Notes under the pieces: model-generated | Databases searched by the model: none | Seen by the model: only the letters and a program-made list of their open reading frames with translations | Told to the model about the DNA's origin: nothing | Shown here: piece by piece, positions 42,814 to 51,344 of the stretch | Position numbering within the stretch: the first letter of the stretch is position 1 | Layout: each line of letters opens with the position of its first letter | Position numbers and translations under genes: made by a program | Assembly: GCA_903822185.1 (NCBI GenBank) | Contig: CAIJOA010000039.1 | Coordinates: 62,001-126,000, forward strand | Origin: an uncultured Rhodospirillales bacterium | GTDB taxonomy: Bacteria; Pseudomonadota; Alphaproteobacteria; ATCC43930; CGMCC-115725 | Direction: 5' to 3' | Length of the DNA stretch: 64,000 nucleotides

Positions 42814-42817
<4 letters not shown>
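42101..42817 (-). CDS. livF: LivF-type ABC ATPase
   Basis: A 238-residue ABC ATPase with Walker A GANGAGKTT (residues 37-45), C-motif LSGGEQQML, Walker B LLLLDEPSFGLAP and the LivF-type HVPDGRGTFGHLTVEENL block in the Q-loop region. It forms a heterodimer with LivG to power the LivHM pore. Start and stop are tightly packed: it overlaps LivG by four bases. Confidence 0.92.
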
Positions 42818-43605
<788 letters not shown>

Positions 43606-43707
43606 GGCCGGTCGTCCTCCCCGATGGCATTATCATTTTTGGTCGTTAGACGGCGCTAAGGTACTTGCGAACACCCGGCCGCGGCAATGGCTTTCACGCG
43701 CCAAAAC

Positions 43708-43739
43708 GAAATGGCCGCGAAGGATATCGCGGCCATTTC
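43708..43739. terminator. Rho-independent terminator after the decarboxylase-like gene
   Basis: Thirteen-base perfect arms GAAATGGCCGCGA and TCGCGGCCATTTC enclose AGGATA. On the minus strand the stem is followed by GTTTTGG. It lies between the stop of the 43770 gene and the start of LivG, separating the two minus-strand transcripts. Confidence 0.65.
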
Positions 43740-43769
43740 CCTAAAGCAGGATATCGAATCGTCAGAGCG

Positions 43770-44777
43770 TTAGAGCGTTAGAGTCGATTTCGCGAAGAGG
43801 TCTTCGATCGAGAGTTCGCGCGAAATATATCCTTGCTGATAGGCGTAGCGGACGAAGGTCCCGATATTGTTGCGGTTCGCCGCACCCAGGCCATTCTCGA
43901 ACGGATTGGGGCCGTAATGTTCGAGCTGCTGTTCGAGCAGGAACATCGAATCGACGAACGAGGTCATCTTCTCGATCCGCCAGAGTTCGTCGGCAGCCGT
44001 TTGCGCTTCGTTGAAAGCTTTGCACAGGCTGACCGGAATCCAGGGTTCTCGTTCGGCCAATTCTTTCTTCATCACCATGACGTGACTGACCGGAATGTAG
44101 CCGAGCTTCTTGATCAGGCGATGCGTCTCGTCCTGACAATCCGGGAATAGGCGGCGAATCCACGGCTCGCGATTTTGAAATTCTTTCGGCACGCGCGGCG
44201 CGAAGATCGCATCGACCTCTCGGTCACGCAGTTTTTCGGACGAGCTTTTGCCCTTGCCAAGTTCGATCTTGATATTCGCCGGCGCGACGAAGCCGTTGAG
44301 TTCGGGCTCGCTCGTCACCCAGGTCACTTGATCCGGCGACAGGCCGTAATGTTCCTGGAACAGACCGCGCAGCCACAGATAGACCGTGAAGCGATAGCCC
44401 TGCACGCCGATGCGCTTACCGATGAGGTCGCTCGGCTTGGTGATGCCGCTATCGGCGTGGGTATAGGCGAAAGCCAAGATCGGATCGCGCAACGGAAAGA
44501 CCGGGATGCCGATACAGGGCTCGCCCCGGTCGCGCGCAGCGACATACCAGGACAGCGACATCTCGGCGACGTCGTATTCTTCATAGACGGGACGGACACA
44601 AAATTCGCCCACCCATTTGGTGCTGGCCGTGAGGTCGATACCTTCCGGCTTCACCCGTCCGTCGAGCAACGGCCGCGTGCGATCGTAATCGGCGAATACC
44701 ATCTCGATCGGAAAGAGACCTTTAGCACCGGATGTTTCGCGCGTCGCGGCGATCGGACCATTATCGGGTGGCGTCAT
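43770..44777 (-). CDS. 4,5-Dihydroxyphthalate decarboxylase-like protein (periplasmic-binding fold, cytoplasmic)
   Basis: A 335-residue protein resembling Pht5/OphC-type decarboxylases: IEMVFADYDRTRPLLDGRVKPEGID, then YDVAEMSLSWYV and GIPVFPLRD. The family has a binding-protein fold but no signal peptide, as here. Known members remove one carboxylate from 4,5-dihydroxyphthalate to give protocatechuate. The RBS GGAGGAACGC precedes the start. The neighbouring MarR gene, Rieske oxygenase and hydrolase support a phthalate-like pathway; no dihydrodiol dehydrogenase or Rieske reductase is seen nearby. A small duplication (GAGCGTTA repeated) covers the stop codon region. Confidence 0.75.
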   Translation of the reverse strand: MTPPDNGPIAATRETSGAKGLFPIEMVFADYDRTRPLLDGRVKPEGIDLTASTKWVGEFCVRPVYEEYDVAEMSLSWYVAARDRGEPCIGIPVFPLRDPILAFAYTHADSGITKPSDLIGKRIGVQGYRFTVYLWLRGLFQEHYGLSPDQVTWVTSEPELNGFVAPANIKIELGKGKSSSEKLRDREVDAIFAPRVPKEFQNREPWIRRLFPDCQDETHRLIKKLGYIPVSHVMVMKKELAEREPWIPVSLCKAFNEAQTAADELWRIEKMTSFVDSMFLLEQQLEHYGPNPFENGLGAANRNNIGTFVRYAYQQGYISRELSIEDLFAKSTLTL

Positions 44778-44833
44778 GCGTTCCTCCTACGATTCTATAA
44801 TTCTATGAAGCCGTTATAGATGACACAAGTCAG

Positions 44834-45349
44834 TCAGCGGCTTTCTTCCTGAACCATCAACCGGCGCAGCATGTCGTCGAACTTGCGCCAGTCCGATCCG
44901 ACCGCGCCGAAAAAGGACTCATGTGCCGCCCCTGCCGCTTTGAAGGCGCGCTGCAAGATCGTCCGGCCGGCGGCGGTCAGGTCGATGCTGTTGGCGCGGC
45001 CATTGTCGGGATGCGGCTTGCGCGCGACATAGCCGCGTTCTTCCAACTGGCGCAGATTCTTCGACACCATCATCTTCTCGATCTTGGTGTACTGCGCCAA
45101 GGCGGTCTGCGAAGGCACCTGCCCCGCGTTCAACAGATGGTTGGTCGCGGCCAGCAACACATATTGCAGATGCGTCAGCGTCAGCGTGTCGAGCTGCCGC
45201 TCGATTTCCCGGTGCCAGGCATAGTGAACTTGCCAGAGGCGATAACCGAGGATCGCCTCGGGCGGCGCTTGGATGGTTTCGGCGCCGCTCTTCGATGAGC
45301 GCGCCTTGGCATTTTTCTTCTTCAAACCCGCAGGAACATCGGCGAACAC
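44834..45349 (-). CDS. MarR-family transcriptional regulator
   Basis: A 171-residue winged-helix protein with a Lys/Arg-rich N-terminal tail, HTH region LAQYTKIEKMMVSKNLRQLEERGYV and wing KPHPDNGRANSIDLT. It most likely represses, and is released by, an aromatic acid or its CoA ester, as for HcaR, CouR and BadR relatives. It is divergent from the hydrolase/oxygenase operon, and a 34-bp palindrome in the 83-base space between them is its probable operator. It may also control the downstream decarboxylase-like gene, 56 bases away on the same strand. Confidence 0.88.
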   Translation of the reverse strand: MFADVPAGLKKKNAKARSSKSGAETIQAPPEAILGYRLWQVHYAWHREIERQLDTLTLTHLQYVLLAATNHLLNAGQVPSQTALAQYTKIEKMMVSKNLRQLEERGYVARKPHPDNGRANSIDLTAAGRTILQRAFKAAGAAHESFFGAVGSDWRKFDDMLRRLMVQEESR

Positions 45350-45366
45350 GAAAACCTCTTTGAATC

Positions 45367-45400
45367 TTGTAGTGTTTGACTATATAGCTAACCGCTACAA
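45367..45400. promoter_or_regulatory. 34-bp palindromic operator, probable MarR binding site
   Basis: Outer arms TTGTAG and CTACAA and a perfect centre CTATATAG form a near-symmetric 34-bp dyad (symmetry axis between 45383 and 45384) with only four non-matching position pairs. It lies midway between divergent marR and hydrolase starts, and its AT-rich centre could overlap the -10 elements. Size and placement are typical of MarR autoregulatory operators. Confidence 0.8.
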
Positions 45401-45432
45401 AGTCGAAGCGCGAAGTTTAGGGAGGAAGCGTT

Positions 45433-46227
45433 ATGGCGCGGCATGTACCCGGACCGCTCTATTACGAGCAGATCGGCGCGACCGGTCTGCCGATGCTGTT
45501 TCTCCATTCGACCCCCGACGATCACCGGCTGTGGTTGTTCCAAACCGCGCGTTTCTCGGCGCAGTTCCGAACGGTCGCCATCGACATCGCGGGCTATGGC
45601 CGATCCCCTGCCCCGCAACCAGGTGTCCGCATCGCCGATCAAGCCGCCGCCTGCTGGGAGGTCGCCGACCGGATCAGCGACGGCCCGATCATCCTCCACG
45701 GCAATTCGATGGGATCGAGCGTCGCCAACGCGATGGCAAGGCAGCAACCCGAACGCATCAAAGCGATGATCCTGTCAGGCTGCGGCTTCACCACGGCGAA
45801 CGAGGTCTTCCTCAAATGGGTCGAACGCTACAAGACCGAGGGCATCGCGCTGCGGCATGATCAAGTCCTGGATCATTTCGCGCCCGACGCGCAGGCCAAT
45901 CCATATCTGCAGTATTACGCGCGCATGGTGGTCGAGCTGAACAATCACGGCACGCTCGACAGCATCATCGCGATGAACGAGGCGCTGTCGCATCGCGAGC
46001 CGGCGTCCTTCTATCAGGCGATCACGGTGCCGACGCTGATCATCACGGGCACCAAGGACCGCTCCTATCCCAGCGCGCTGGAACTGCAAAAACTGATTCC
46101 CAACTGCGCGTTGCAGGCGATCGAAGGCGCAGGCCATGCGCCGATGATCGAGGCGCCGTGGGATTACGACCGGCACGCGATCGACTTTCTCACCACACTC
46201 GGCCTTTATCCAAAGGATCACGCATGA
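45433..46227 (+). CDS. Alpha/beta hydrolase of the MarR-controlled operon
   Basis: A 264-residue alpha/beta hydrolase with LFLHSTPDD oxyanion loop, nucleophile S92 in GNSMGS, acid in ITGTKDRS and catalytic His in EGAGHAPM. It is cytoplasmic. Shine-Dalgarno GGGAGGAAG lies upstream. It could be an ester hydrolase (for example of an aromatic monoester) or a ring-cleavage hydrolase. The four-base overlap with the Rieske gene means the two products are made together. Confidence 0.85.
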   Translation: MARHVPGPLYYEQIGATGLPMLFLHSTPDDHRLWLFQTARFSAQFRTVAIDIAGYGRSPAPQPGVRIADQAAACWEVADRISDGPIILHGNSMGSSVANAMARQQPERIKAMILSGCGFTTANEVFLKWVERYKTEGIALRHDQVLDHFAPDAQANPYLQYYARMVVELNNHGTLDSIIAMNEALSHREPASFYQAITVPTLIITGTKDRSYPSALELQKLIPNCALQAIEGAGHAPMIEAPWDYDRHAIDFLTTLGLYPKDHA

Positions 46228-47504
46228 AGCGCGAAGATCATGAATTGCTGTCCCGCACCGGCCCCGGCACGGCGATGGGGAATCTGTTGCGGCGCTACTG
46301 GATGCCCGCCCTCCTTTCGCGCGAGCTGGAAATGGACGGTGCGCCGCTGCGTGTGCGGTTGCTCGGCGAAGACCTGATCGCGTTCCGCGACAGCGAAAAT
46401 CGCGTCGGGCTGTTGGAAGAACATTGCGCGCATCGCGGCGCATCGCTCTATTTCGGCAAGAACGGCGAGAGCGGCTTGCGCTGCTGGTATCACGGCTGGA
46501 AATACGACATCGACGGCAATTGCCTCGATCAGCCGAACGAACCACCCGCCGCGCGTTTCTGCGACCGGGTGAAGCAACCGGCCTATCCCTGCGTGGAAAA
46601 GAACGGCGTCATCTGGACCTATATGGGACCGGCCGATTTGAAACCAGCCTTCCCCGAACTGGAATGGACGCTGGTGCCGGAGGGGCATTACTACGCGTCG
46701 AAGCGGCTGCAGGATTGCCATTGGCAGCAGGGCATGGAAGGCGATCTCGATTCCAGCCATTTGAACTTCCTGCACGGGCAAGAGACGATCAACGCCTCGC
46801 CCTCGCACGGCCGCTTTCCGTCGGGCAAATGGATGGCCGACGATCCGAACCCGAAGATCGAGATCGAACATACGGCAGGCGGCATCATCCAGGCAGCGCG
46901 GCGTGCGGCCGGTGACAAGGATTACTATTGGCGCATCGGCGAATGGCTGGCGCCGGTCTTCACGATGATCCCCGGCTTTCCCGGCGATGCGCCGTTCGGC
47001 GGCCATGCCTGGGTCCCGATGGATGACGACAAGACCTGGTGCTTCGCTTTCTCGTGGCATCCGGTACGGGCCTTCACCGAGACCGAGAAGAAGAACCAGC
47101 AGAGCGGCTGGGGCATGCACTCCTTGATGAGGCCGGACAGCTTCATCGCCGCGCATAACAAGAGCAACGGCTATGCCCCCGCGGACTTCCCGCCGGTGAA
47201 GCAGCCGTGGCAGCGCATTAAGATCTTCCAGGATCAGGACACGGCGATCACCGAGAGCATCGGCGCACGTTACGACCGGACGAAAGAAACGCTGGGCAGC
47301 ACCGATGCACTGATCATCCAGACGCGGCGGCGGCTGATGGCCGCGGCGCGCGATCTGGAGGAAGGCCGCGAGCCGATCATCTCGGCGCGCGATTATCGCC
47401 TGCGGCCTTATTCCTGCGTTCTGCCCCGCGATACGCCGTCTTGGGTCAAAGCCGTCGAGGAAACGCTCGATGCGCGGCCAGAGACTTACAAGATTTCCGC
47501 CTGA
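46224..47504 (+). CDS. Rieske non-heme iron oxygenase, alpha subunit (phthalate 4,5-dioxygenase type)
   Basis: A 426-residue oxygenase beginning LLSRTGPGTAMGNLLRRYWMP, as in phthalate dioxygenase oxygenases. Rieske ligands are C68, H70, C87 and H90 (CAH...CWYH). The mononuclear iron ligands H179 and H184 lie in GDLDSSHLNFLHG. This type (group III/IA) is homo-oligomeric and needs a separate reductase, not present nearby. The start at 46224 overlaps the hydrolase stop (ATGA); the frame is open further upstream but that is inside the hydrolase gene. Aromatic ring hydroxylation or O-demethylation is the likely reaction. Confidence 0.88.
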   Translation: MKREDHELLSRTGPGTAMGNLLRRYWMPALLSRELEMDGAPLRVRLLGEDLIAFRDSENRVGLLEEHCAHRGASLYFGKNGESGLRCWYHGWKYDIDGNCLDQPNEPPAARFCDRVKQPAYPCVEKNGVIWTYMGPADLKPAFPELEWTLVPEGHYYASKRLQDCHWQQGMEGDLDSSHLNFLHGQETINASPSHGRFPSGKWMADDPNPKIEIEHTAGGIIQAARRAAGDKDYYWRIGEWLAPVFTMIPGFPGDAPFGGHAWVPMDDDKTWCFAFSWHPVRAFTETEKKNQQSGWGMHSLMRPDSFIAAHNKSNGYAPADFPPVKQPWQRIKIFQDQDTAITESIGARYDRTKETLGSTDALIIQTRRRLMAAARDLEEGREPIISARDYRLRPYSCVLPRDTPSWVKAVEETLDARPETYKISA

Positions 47505-47529
47505 TACAAACCGACAAGAGAGAAACCTC

Positions 47530-48474
47530 ATGCGCCCCGCATTTTCGATGCTCGCGATCGCCGTTACCATGGCGATCGCCACGCCCAGCTTCGCTCTCGA
47601 TAAAATCCGCGTCGGCAAAGCCGCTGCCGTAGGCTTTTCCTTCTCGGTCCTCGATGTCGGTATCGCCAAGGGCTACTACAAGGATGCCGGCATCGAGATC
47701 GAAGAATTCAGCTTCAGCGGCGCGGCCCGCGTGGAGCAAGCCATCGCCGCAAACTCGATCGATATCGCGCTGAGCGCCGGCACCGACTTCGCGCTGTTGG
47801 CCAAGGGCGTGCCGGCGACCTGCATCGCCAATCTCGCCGGGCCGCCGTACGACATCGCGATCATCGTCGCCAAGGATTCTCCGATCAAGACTCTGGATGA
47901 CTTACGCGGCAAGCGCTTCTCAGCCTCGACGGCCGGCGGCTCGATGATGGAATGGATGGGCAAGGAGCTGGGCCGCGTCAAAGGCTGGAAGCCGGACGAG
48001 ACCAAGTCCATCGCCGTCGGTGTCGATCGTCCGGCGAAGGTCGCCGCGCTCAAGACCGACGCCGTCGATGCGGTGTTCGATGCGCCGGGCATGGCGTTCG
48101 AGATGGAGCAGCATGGCGAAGGCCGCCTCCTCGCCCTCGCCTCTGACTTCATCAAGGACTTCATGGTTCACGGCATCTTCGCGCGCAACGAGTTCATCGC
48201 CCAGAACGAAGACGCGACCAAGCGTTTCCTCGCCGCCTGGTTCAAGACCATCGCCTTCATGAAGAAGAACCGCGACGAGACCGTGCAGATCATCGCCGAG
48301 GCGGTCCATGTCGATCCGAAGGTGATCGGCCGCGAATATGATCTCGAGATCGAGATGTTCTCGACCGACGGCAAGATCTCGCCTGCGGCCCTCGCGAAAC
48401 TCGACACCGCCTTCGCCGAGCCGCTGGATATATCGAAGTACTACACCGAGAAGTATCTGCCCGGTTCGCGCTAA
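47530..48474 (+). CDS. NMT1/TauA-like ABC substrate-binding protein of the MarR-controlled operon
   Basis: A 314-residue SBP. ATG at 47530 (MRPAFSMLAIAVTMAIATPSFA) gives a clean signal peptide; RBS GAGAGAAACC. Features: RVGKAAAVGFSFSVLDVGIAKGYYKDAGI, then SAGTDFALLAKGVPAT and the GKRFSASTAGGSMMEW loop. It lacks the paired cysteines and the HFDPKAPLAERAK block of the ten-member array, so it is a separate branch. It follows the Rieske gene by 25 bases and probably delivers that pathway's substrate to a NitT/TauT permease such as the one at 58419-59938. Confidence 0.87.
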   Translation: MRPAFSMLAIAVTMAIATPSFALDKIRVGKAAAVGFSFSVLDVGIAKGYYKDAGIEIEEFSFSGAARVEQAIAANSIDIALSAGTDFALLAKGVPATCIANLAGPPYDIAIIVAKDSPIKTLDDLRGKRFSASTAGGSMMEWMGKELGRVKGWKPDETKSIAVGVDRPAKVAALKTDAVDAVFDAPGMAFEMEQHGEGRLLALASDFIKDFMVHGIFARNEFIAQNEDATKRFLAAWFKTIAFMKKNRDETVQIIAEAVHVDPKVIGREYDLEIEMFSTDGKISPAALAKLDTAFAEPLDISKYYTEKYLPGSR

Positions 48475-48484
48475 CTCCTTCAAT

Positions 48485-48563
48485 CGTCACCCCCGCGAAA
48501 GCGGGGGTCCATCTTTCCACCGTACGAACGGCGTGATGGATTCCCGCTTTCGCGGGAATGACG
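48485..48563. repeat. Double-hairpin repeat, CCCGCGAAAGCGGG family (copy 1)
   Basis: Two inverted halves, each itself a hairpin: CCCCGCGAAAGCGGGG (GAAA loop) and CCCGCTTTCGCGGG, within outer arms CGTCAC and ATGACG. It lies between the convergent SBP and amidohydrolase genes. A second copy is at 54358-54435. Confidence 0.88.
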
Positions 48564-48580
48564 ACATTAGGAAGTGGCTG

Positions 48581-49516
48581 TTATCGCGCCCACTTCGTCA
48601 GCAGCTTCTCGGCGTTGCCGCTGTCGATCGCGAGGATGTCGCTTTCGCTGAAGCCGAAATCGCGGACGCCCTTCGCGGTTTCGACCGCGGTGCGCCAGGG
48701 GAAGTCGGTGCCGAACAAGACCTGCGATACCTCGACCAGCCGCATCAGCGAGGCCAGCGCCCACGGATGCGCCGCCTGCGCCGTGTCGTAATGAAAGCGT
48801 TTGAGATAGGCGAGCACGCCTTCGGGTACGCGCGCCGCCATGCCCTTTTCGGTTTGCGAAAAGCGGATCAGCCGTTCGGTCAGGAACGGCGCGGTGCCGC
48901 CGGCATGCGAGAATATCCATTTGATGTCGGGATATTTCGCTGCCGCGCCGCTGAACAACAGCCGCGTGATCGCGCGCGTCGTGTCGGTGCCGAACTCGAT
49001 CACGGAATCGCGAATCTCGGGCACCATACCGACACAGCAATGCGGCGTCGCCGGATGGGTATAGACGACGGCCTTGCGCCGGTTGAGTTCGGCGAAGATC
49101 GGATCGTAATGCGGATCGCCCAGCCACTTGTCGCCGATGCTGGTCATCAGGTTGATGCCGTCGGCCTTCAACACGTCATAGGCATATTCGATCTCGCGCA
49201 GCGAACCCTCGATATCGAGGATCGGCAGCATCGCGAACTGGCCGAACTTGCCGGGATAATCGGTGACGAGCTTCGCGACGTAATCGTTCCATTCGCGCGT
49301 CAGGCCGCGCGTATCGTTGGGGTTCGGCCAAACCTCGATCGGATGCGGCAGCGAGATCATCGCCGCGCGCACGTCGCCCTTCTCCATATCGTCGAGCGTC
49401 TTGTTGATGGTCCAGGCATAGGTCGGGCCGCCGCCCGCGCCCGCGCGCATTTTCTCGCCGACGAGGCTCGGCGGGGTGACATGATGATGAACGTCGATAC
49501 GGTGCAGCCCGGCCAT
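48581..49516 (-). CDS. Amidohydrolase_2 (ACMSD-type decarboxylase/hydrolase), copy 1
   Basis: A 311-residue TIM-barrel metal enzyme. ATG at 49516 follows AGAGGGAAGAA; the longer frame has no family residues. Metal ligands: HxH at H10/H12 (IDVHHH), a barrel His in YTHPATPHCC, His in IFSHAGGT and Asp in FGTDFPWR. Decarboxylases of this superfamily (ACMSD, gamma-resorcylate and 6-methylsalicylate decarboxylases) act on aromatic carboxylates. It is closely related to the copies at 56022, 59927 and 62306. It is divergent from the SDR at 49614. Confidence 0.87.
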   Translation of the reverse strand: MAGLHRIDVHHHVTPPSLVGEKMRAGAGGGPTYAWTINKTLDDMEKGDVRAAMISLPHPIEVWPNPNDTRGLTREWNDYVAKLVTDYPGKFGQFAMLPILDIEGSLREIEYAYDVLKADGINLMTSIGDKWLGDPHYDPIFAELNRRKAVVYTHPATPHCCVGMVPEIRDSVIEFGTDTTRAITRLLFSGAAAKYPDIKWIFSHAGGTAPFLTERLIRFSQTEKGMAARVPEGVLAYLKRFHYDTAQAAHPWALASLMRLVEVSQVLFGTDFPWRTAVETAKGVRDFGFSESDILAIDSGNAEKLLTKWAR

Positions 49517-49613
49517 TTCTTCCCTCTTGCTATCCTTTAAACGCGCGCCGAGGATGTCACAGCAACAAGCCCCCGACAAGACCGGGCGGGCCCACAAGAC
49601 CGGGAGGATCACC

Positions 49614-50468
49614 TTGAGCAGCACCGCCACCAGCCGCGTCGTTCTCGTCACCGGCGCCGCACGCGGCATCGGCCGCGCGATGACGCTGGGCCTCCTCGCC
49701 GCCGGTCATCGCGTTCTCGCCAGCGACATCGACGGGCTCGACGATCTCGCCGCCGCGGCGAAGCAGCAACGCAATGTCGATCAGATCGCCACCGTCGCCG
49801 CCGATGTCAGCAAGGACGAAAGCGCCGACCGGTTGGTGCAGGCAACGATCGACCGCTTCGGCCGGCTCGACATGCTCATCAACAATGCCGGCGTCGGCCC
49901 CAACACCGTGCGGCCCGGCACCAGCCCGACCGGCGACTTCCGCACCGTCGCGCCCGAGGACTTCCGGCGCATCATCGATGTCAATGTCGTCGGCCCGTTC
50001 CTGATGACGCGCGCAGCGGTGAAGCCGATGGTCGCGCAAGGCTGGGGCCGCGTCATCAACGTCACGACCAGCCTCGATTCCATGTGGCGCAAAGGCATGC
50101 TGCCCTATGGCGGATCGAAAGCGGCGAACGAGGCGCATTGCTGCATCATGGCGGCCGAGCTCGACGGCACCGGCGTCACCGTCAACATCCTCGTCCCCGG
50201 CGGCCCGGTGAACACGCGCCTCGTCGGCAGTTCCTTCACCGAGGCCGAAAAACAGAAACTGATCCAGCCCGACATCATGGTGACGCCGCTGTTGTGGCTG
50301 GCGTCCGACGCCACCAACGCCACCACCGGCCAACGCTTCATTGCCGCCTTCTGGGACAAAACCCTGCCGCCCGACGAAGCCGCGGCGAAGTGCGGCGCAC
50401 CGATGGCTTGGCAGCAACTGGGAAGGCAGGCGATCTTTCCCGGCGGCAAGGGCGGCGAGGTTCATTGA
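49614..50468 (+). CDS. Short-chain dehydrogenase/reductase (canonical active site)
   Basis: A 284-residue SDR. The TTG at 49614 behind GGGAGGATCACC is chosen; in-frame ATGs at 49527 and 49554 would overlap the divergent promoter region and give non-family residues. Cofactor motif TGAARGIG (residues 13-20), NNAG, and the canonical catalytic YGGSK with the upstream Ser in TSLDSM are intact, unlike the two GxxxN SDRs in this window. It probably oxidises an alcohol or diol of the neighbouring aromatic pathway. Confidence 0.83.
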   Translation: MSSTATSRVVLVTGAARGIGRAMTLGLLAAGHRVLASDIDGLDDLAAAAKQQRNVDQIATVAADVSKDESADRLVQATIDRFGRLDMLINNAGVGPNTVRPGTSPTGDFRTVAPEDFRRIIDVNVVGPFLMTRAAVKPMVAQGWGRVINVTTSLDSMWRKGMLPYGGSKAANEAHCCIMAAELDGTGVTVNILVPGGPVNTRLVGSSFTEAEKQKLIQPDIMVTPLLWLASDATNATTGQRFIAAFWDKTLPPDEAAAKCGAPMAWQQLGRQAIFPGGKGGEVH

Positions 50469-50588
50469 GGACCGAGGCGAAATTGGGTTCGTTTCGTAAT
50501 TTTTCGTTTTTTGCTTAAATAACAATAAGTTTGATTTTTCGGTCGGCTTCGATAAATCGCTTCCAGGATTTCCTTTCCGCCTCTTAAA
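50469..50588. other. AT-rich intergenic boundary of the toxin island
   Basis: This 120-base stretch between the convergent SDR and immunity genes is visibly more AT-rich than the rest of the window (TTTTTCGTTTTTTGC, TTAAATAACAATAAG). No gene, hairpin terminator or repeat is recognised. It marks the left edge of the compositionally different toxin-immunity segment. Confidence 0.5.
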
Positions 50589-51344
50589 TTATTTTTCGCG
50601 CAAAAGGCGCGGATCGGACTGAAACGGCTCCAGACAAGCCTGTATCGCATCCGCAACGGCGACATGTTTAGGATCGCTCGTCGTGAAGGGTTCGTTTGTC
50701 GCAAGAATCAAAATGCCCCCGCCTTTTGTACTTTCGACAATCGCCGACAAAGGGGCTGTTATTTTTTTCGCATAAGGCGCTGAAAAATACGTCATCCACC
50801 CGCTGCGAAAAGGCGGAAAAGGCTTTTTTTCATAAAAGGGCTTCCAATAATCCCCATCAACGATAGAAGCCCAACTTGGCTCCCAAGCCTCGATCATCGC
50901 CAGGAATAGAGACTTTAAAGTATCTGGGTTGATCAAATCGGCATTATCTACTGTTGGTCCATCGACATTCATCTCTACCGCATTCGGAAAGTCCGGGAAA
51001 TCGCCGTAAGCCCCAGCACGCCAACTTGCGTTCACGCCCAGCGGGCCTTCCGAACCGTTCCACGCGGACGCCGAAAAACCCAAATCCGGCATCAGTTCTC
51101 GTGAAGTATCTGTATATTGCCGGCTCCTCTCGAATATATCCGTCAGTTCATCAACGTCCGGAGGCATTACACAAAAAGGTTTGTTCCATTGCTCCTCGTT
51201 GTAACCCTGCCTGTTCCATTTACGAAACGCGGGGTGTATCGCCGCCAAAGAATCAAGCATCCGCGCAAGCCGGACCGCGCAAGAATGCGTCGACTCTTCC
51301 CGAGCACCCCAACGGAGTGCAATGTCATAAAATCGCGCGCTCAT
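50589..51344 (-). CDS. Immunity 52 (Imm52)-like protein
   Basis: A 251-residue protein starting MSARFYDIALRWGAREES at ATG 51344. The opening (WGxRxES then CAxRLARMLxxLAxIHPxFxxW) is characteristic of Imm52 immunity proteins, which bind and neutralise Tox-REase-5 nuclease toxins. The ATG overlaps the toxin stop (ATGA at 51341-51344), so toxin and antidote are co-translated. There is no signal peptide, consistent with cytoplasmic protection of the producing cell. GC content is clearly lower than in the flanking catabolic genes. Confidence 0.72.
   Translation of the reverse strand: MSARFYDIALRWGAREESTHSCAVRLARMLDSLAAIHPAFRKWNRQGYNEEQWNKPFCVMPPDVDELTDIFERSRQYTDTSRELMPDLGFSASAWNGSEGPLGVNASWRAGAYGDFPDFPNAVEMNVDGPTVDNADLINPDTLKSLFLAMIEAWEPSWASIVDGDYWKPFYEKKPFPPFRSGWMTYFSAPYAKKITAPLSAIVESTKGGGILILATNEPFTTSDPKHVAVADAIQACLEPFQSDPRLLREK

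Noticed and set aside
43770-44777. Ordinary ABC substrate-binding protein
   Set aside because: The fold is SBP-like but there is no signal peptide, and the sequence matches the dihydroxyphthalate decarboxylase group better.
46218-47669. 483-codon open frame antisense to the Rieske oxygenase gene
   Set aside because: The sense frame has the complete Rieske and mononuclear iron ligands; the antisense product has no coherent motif.
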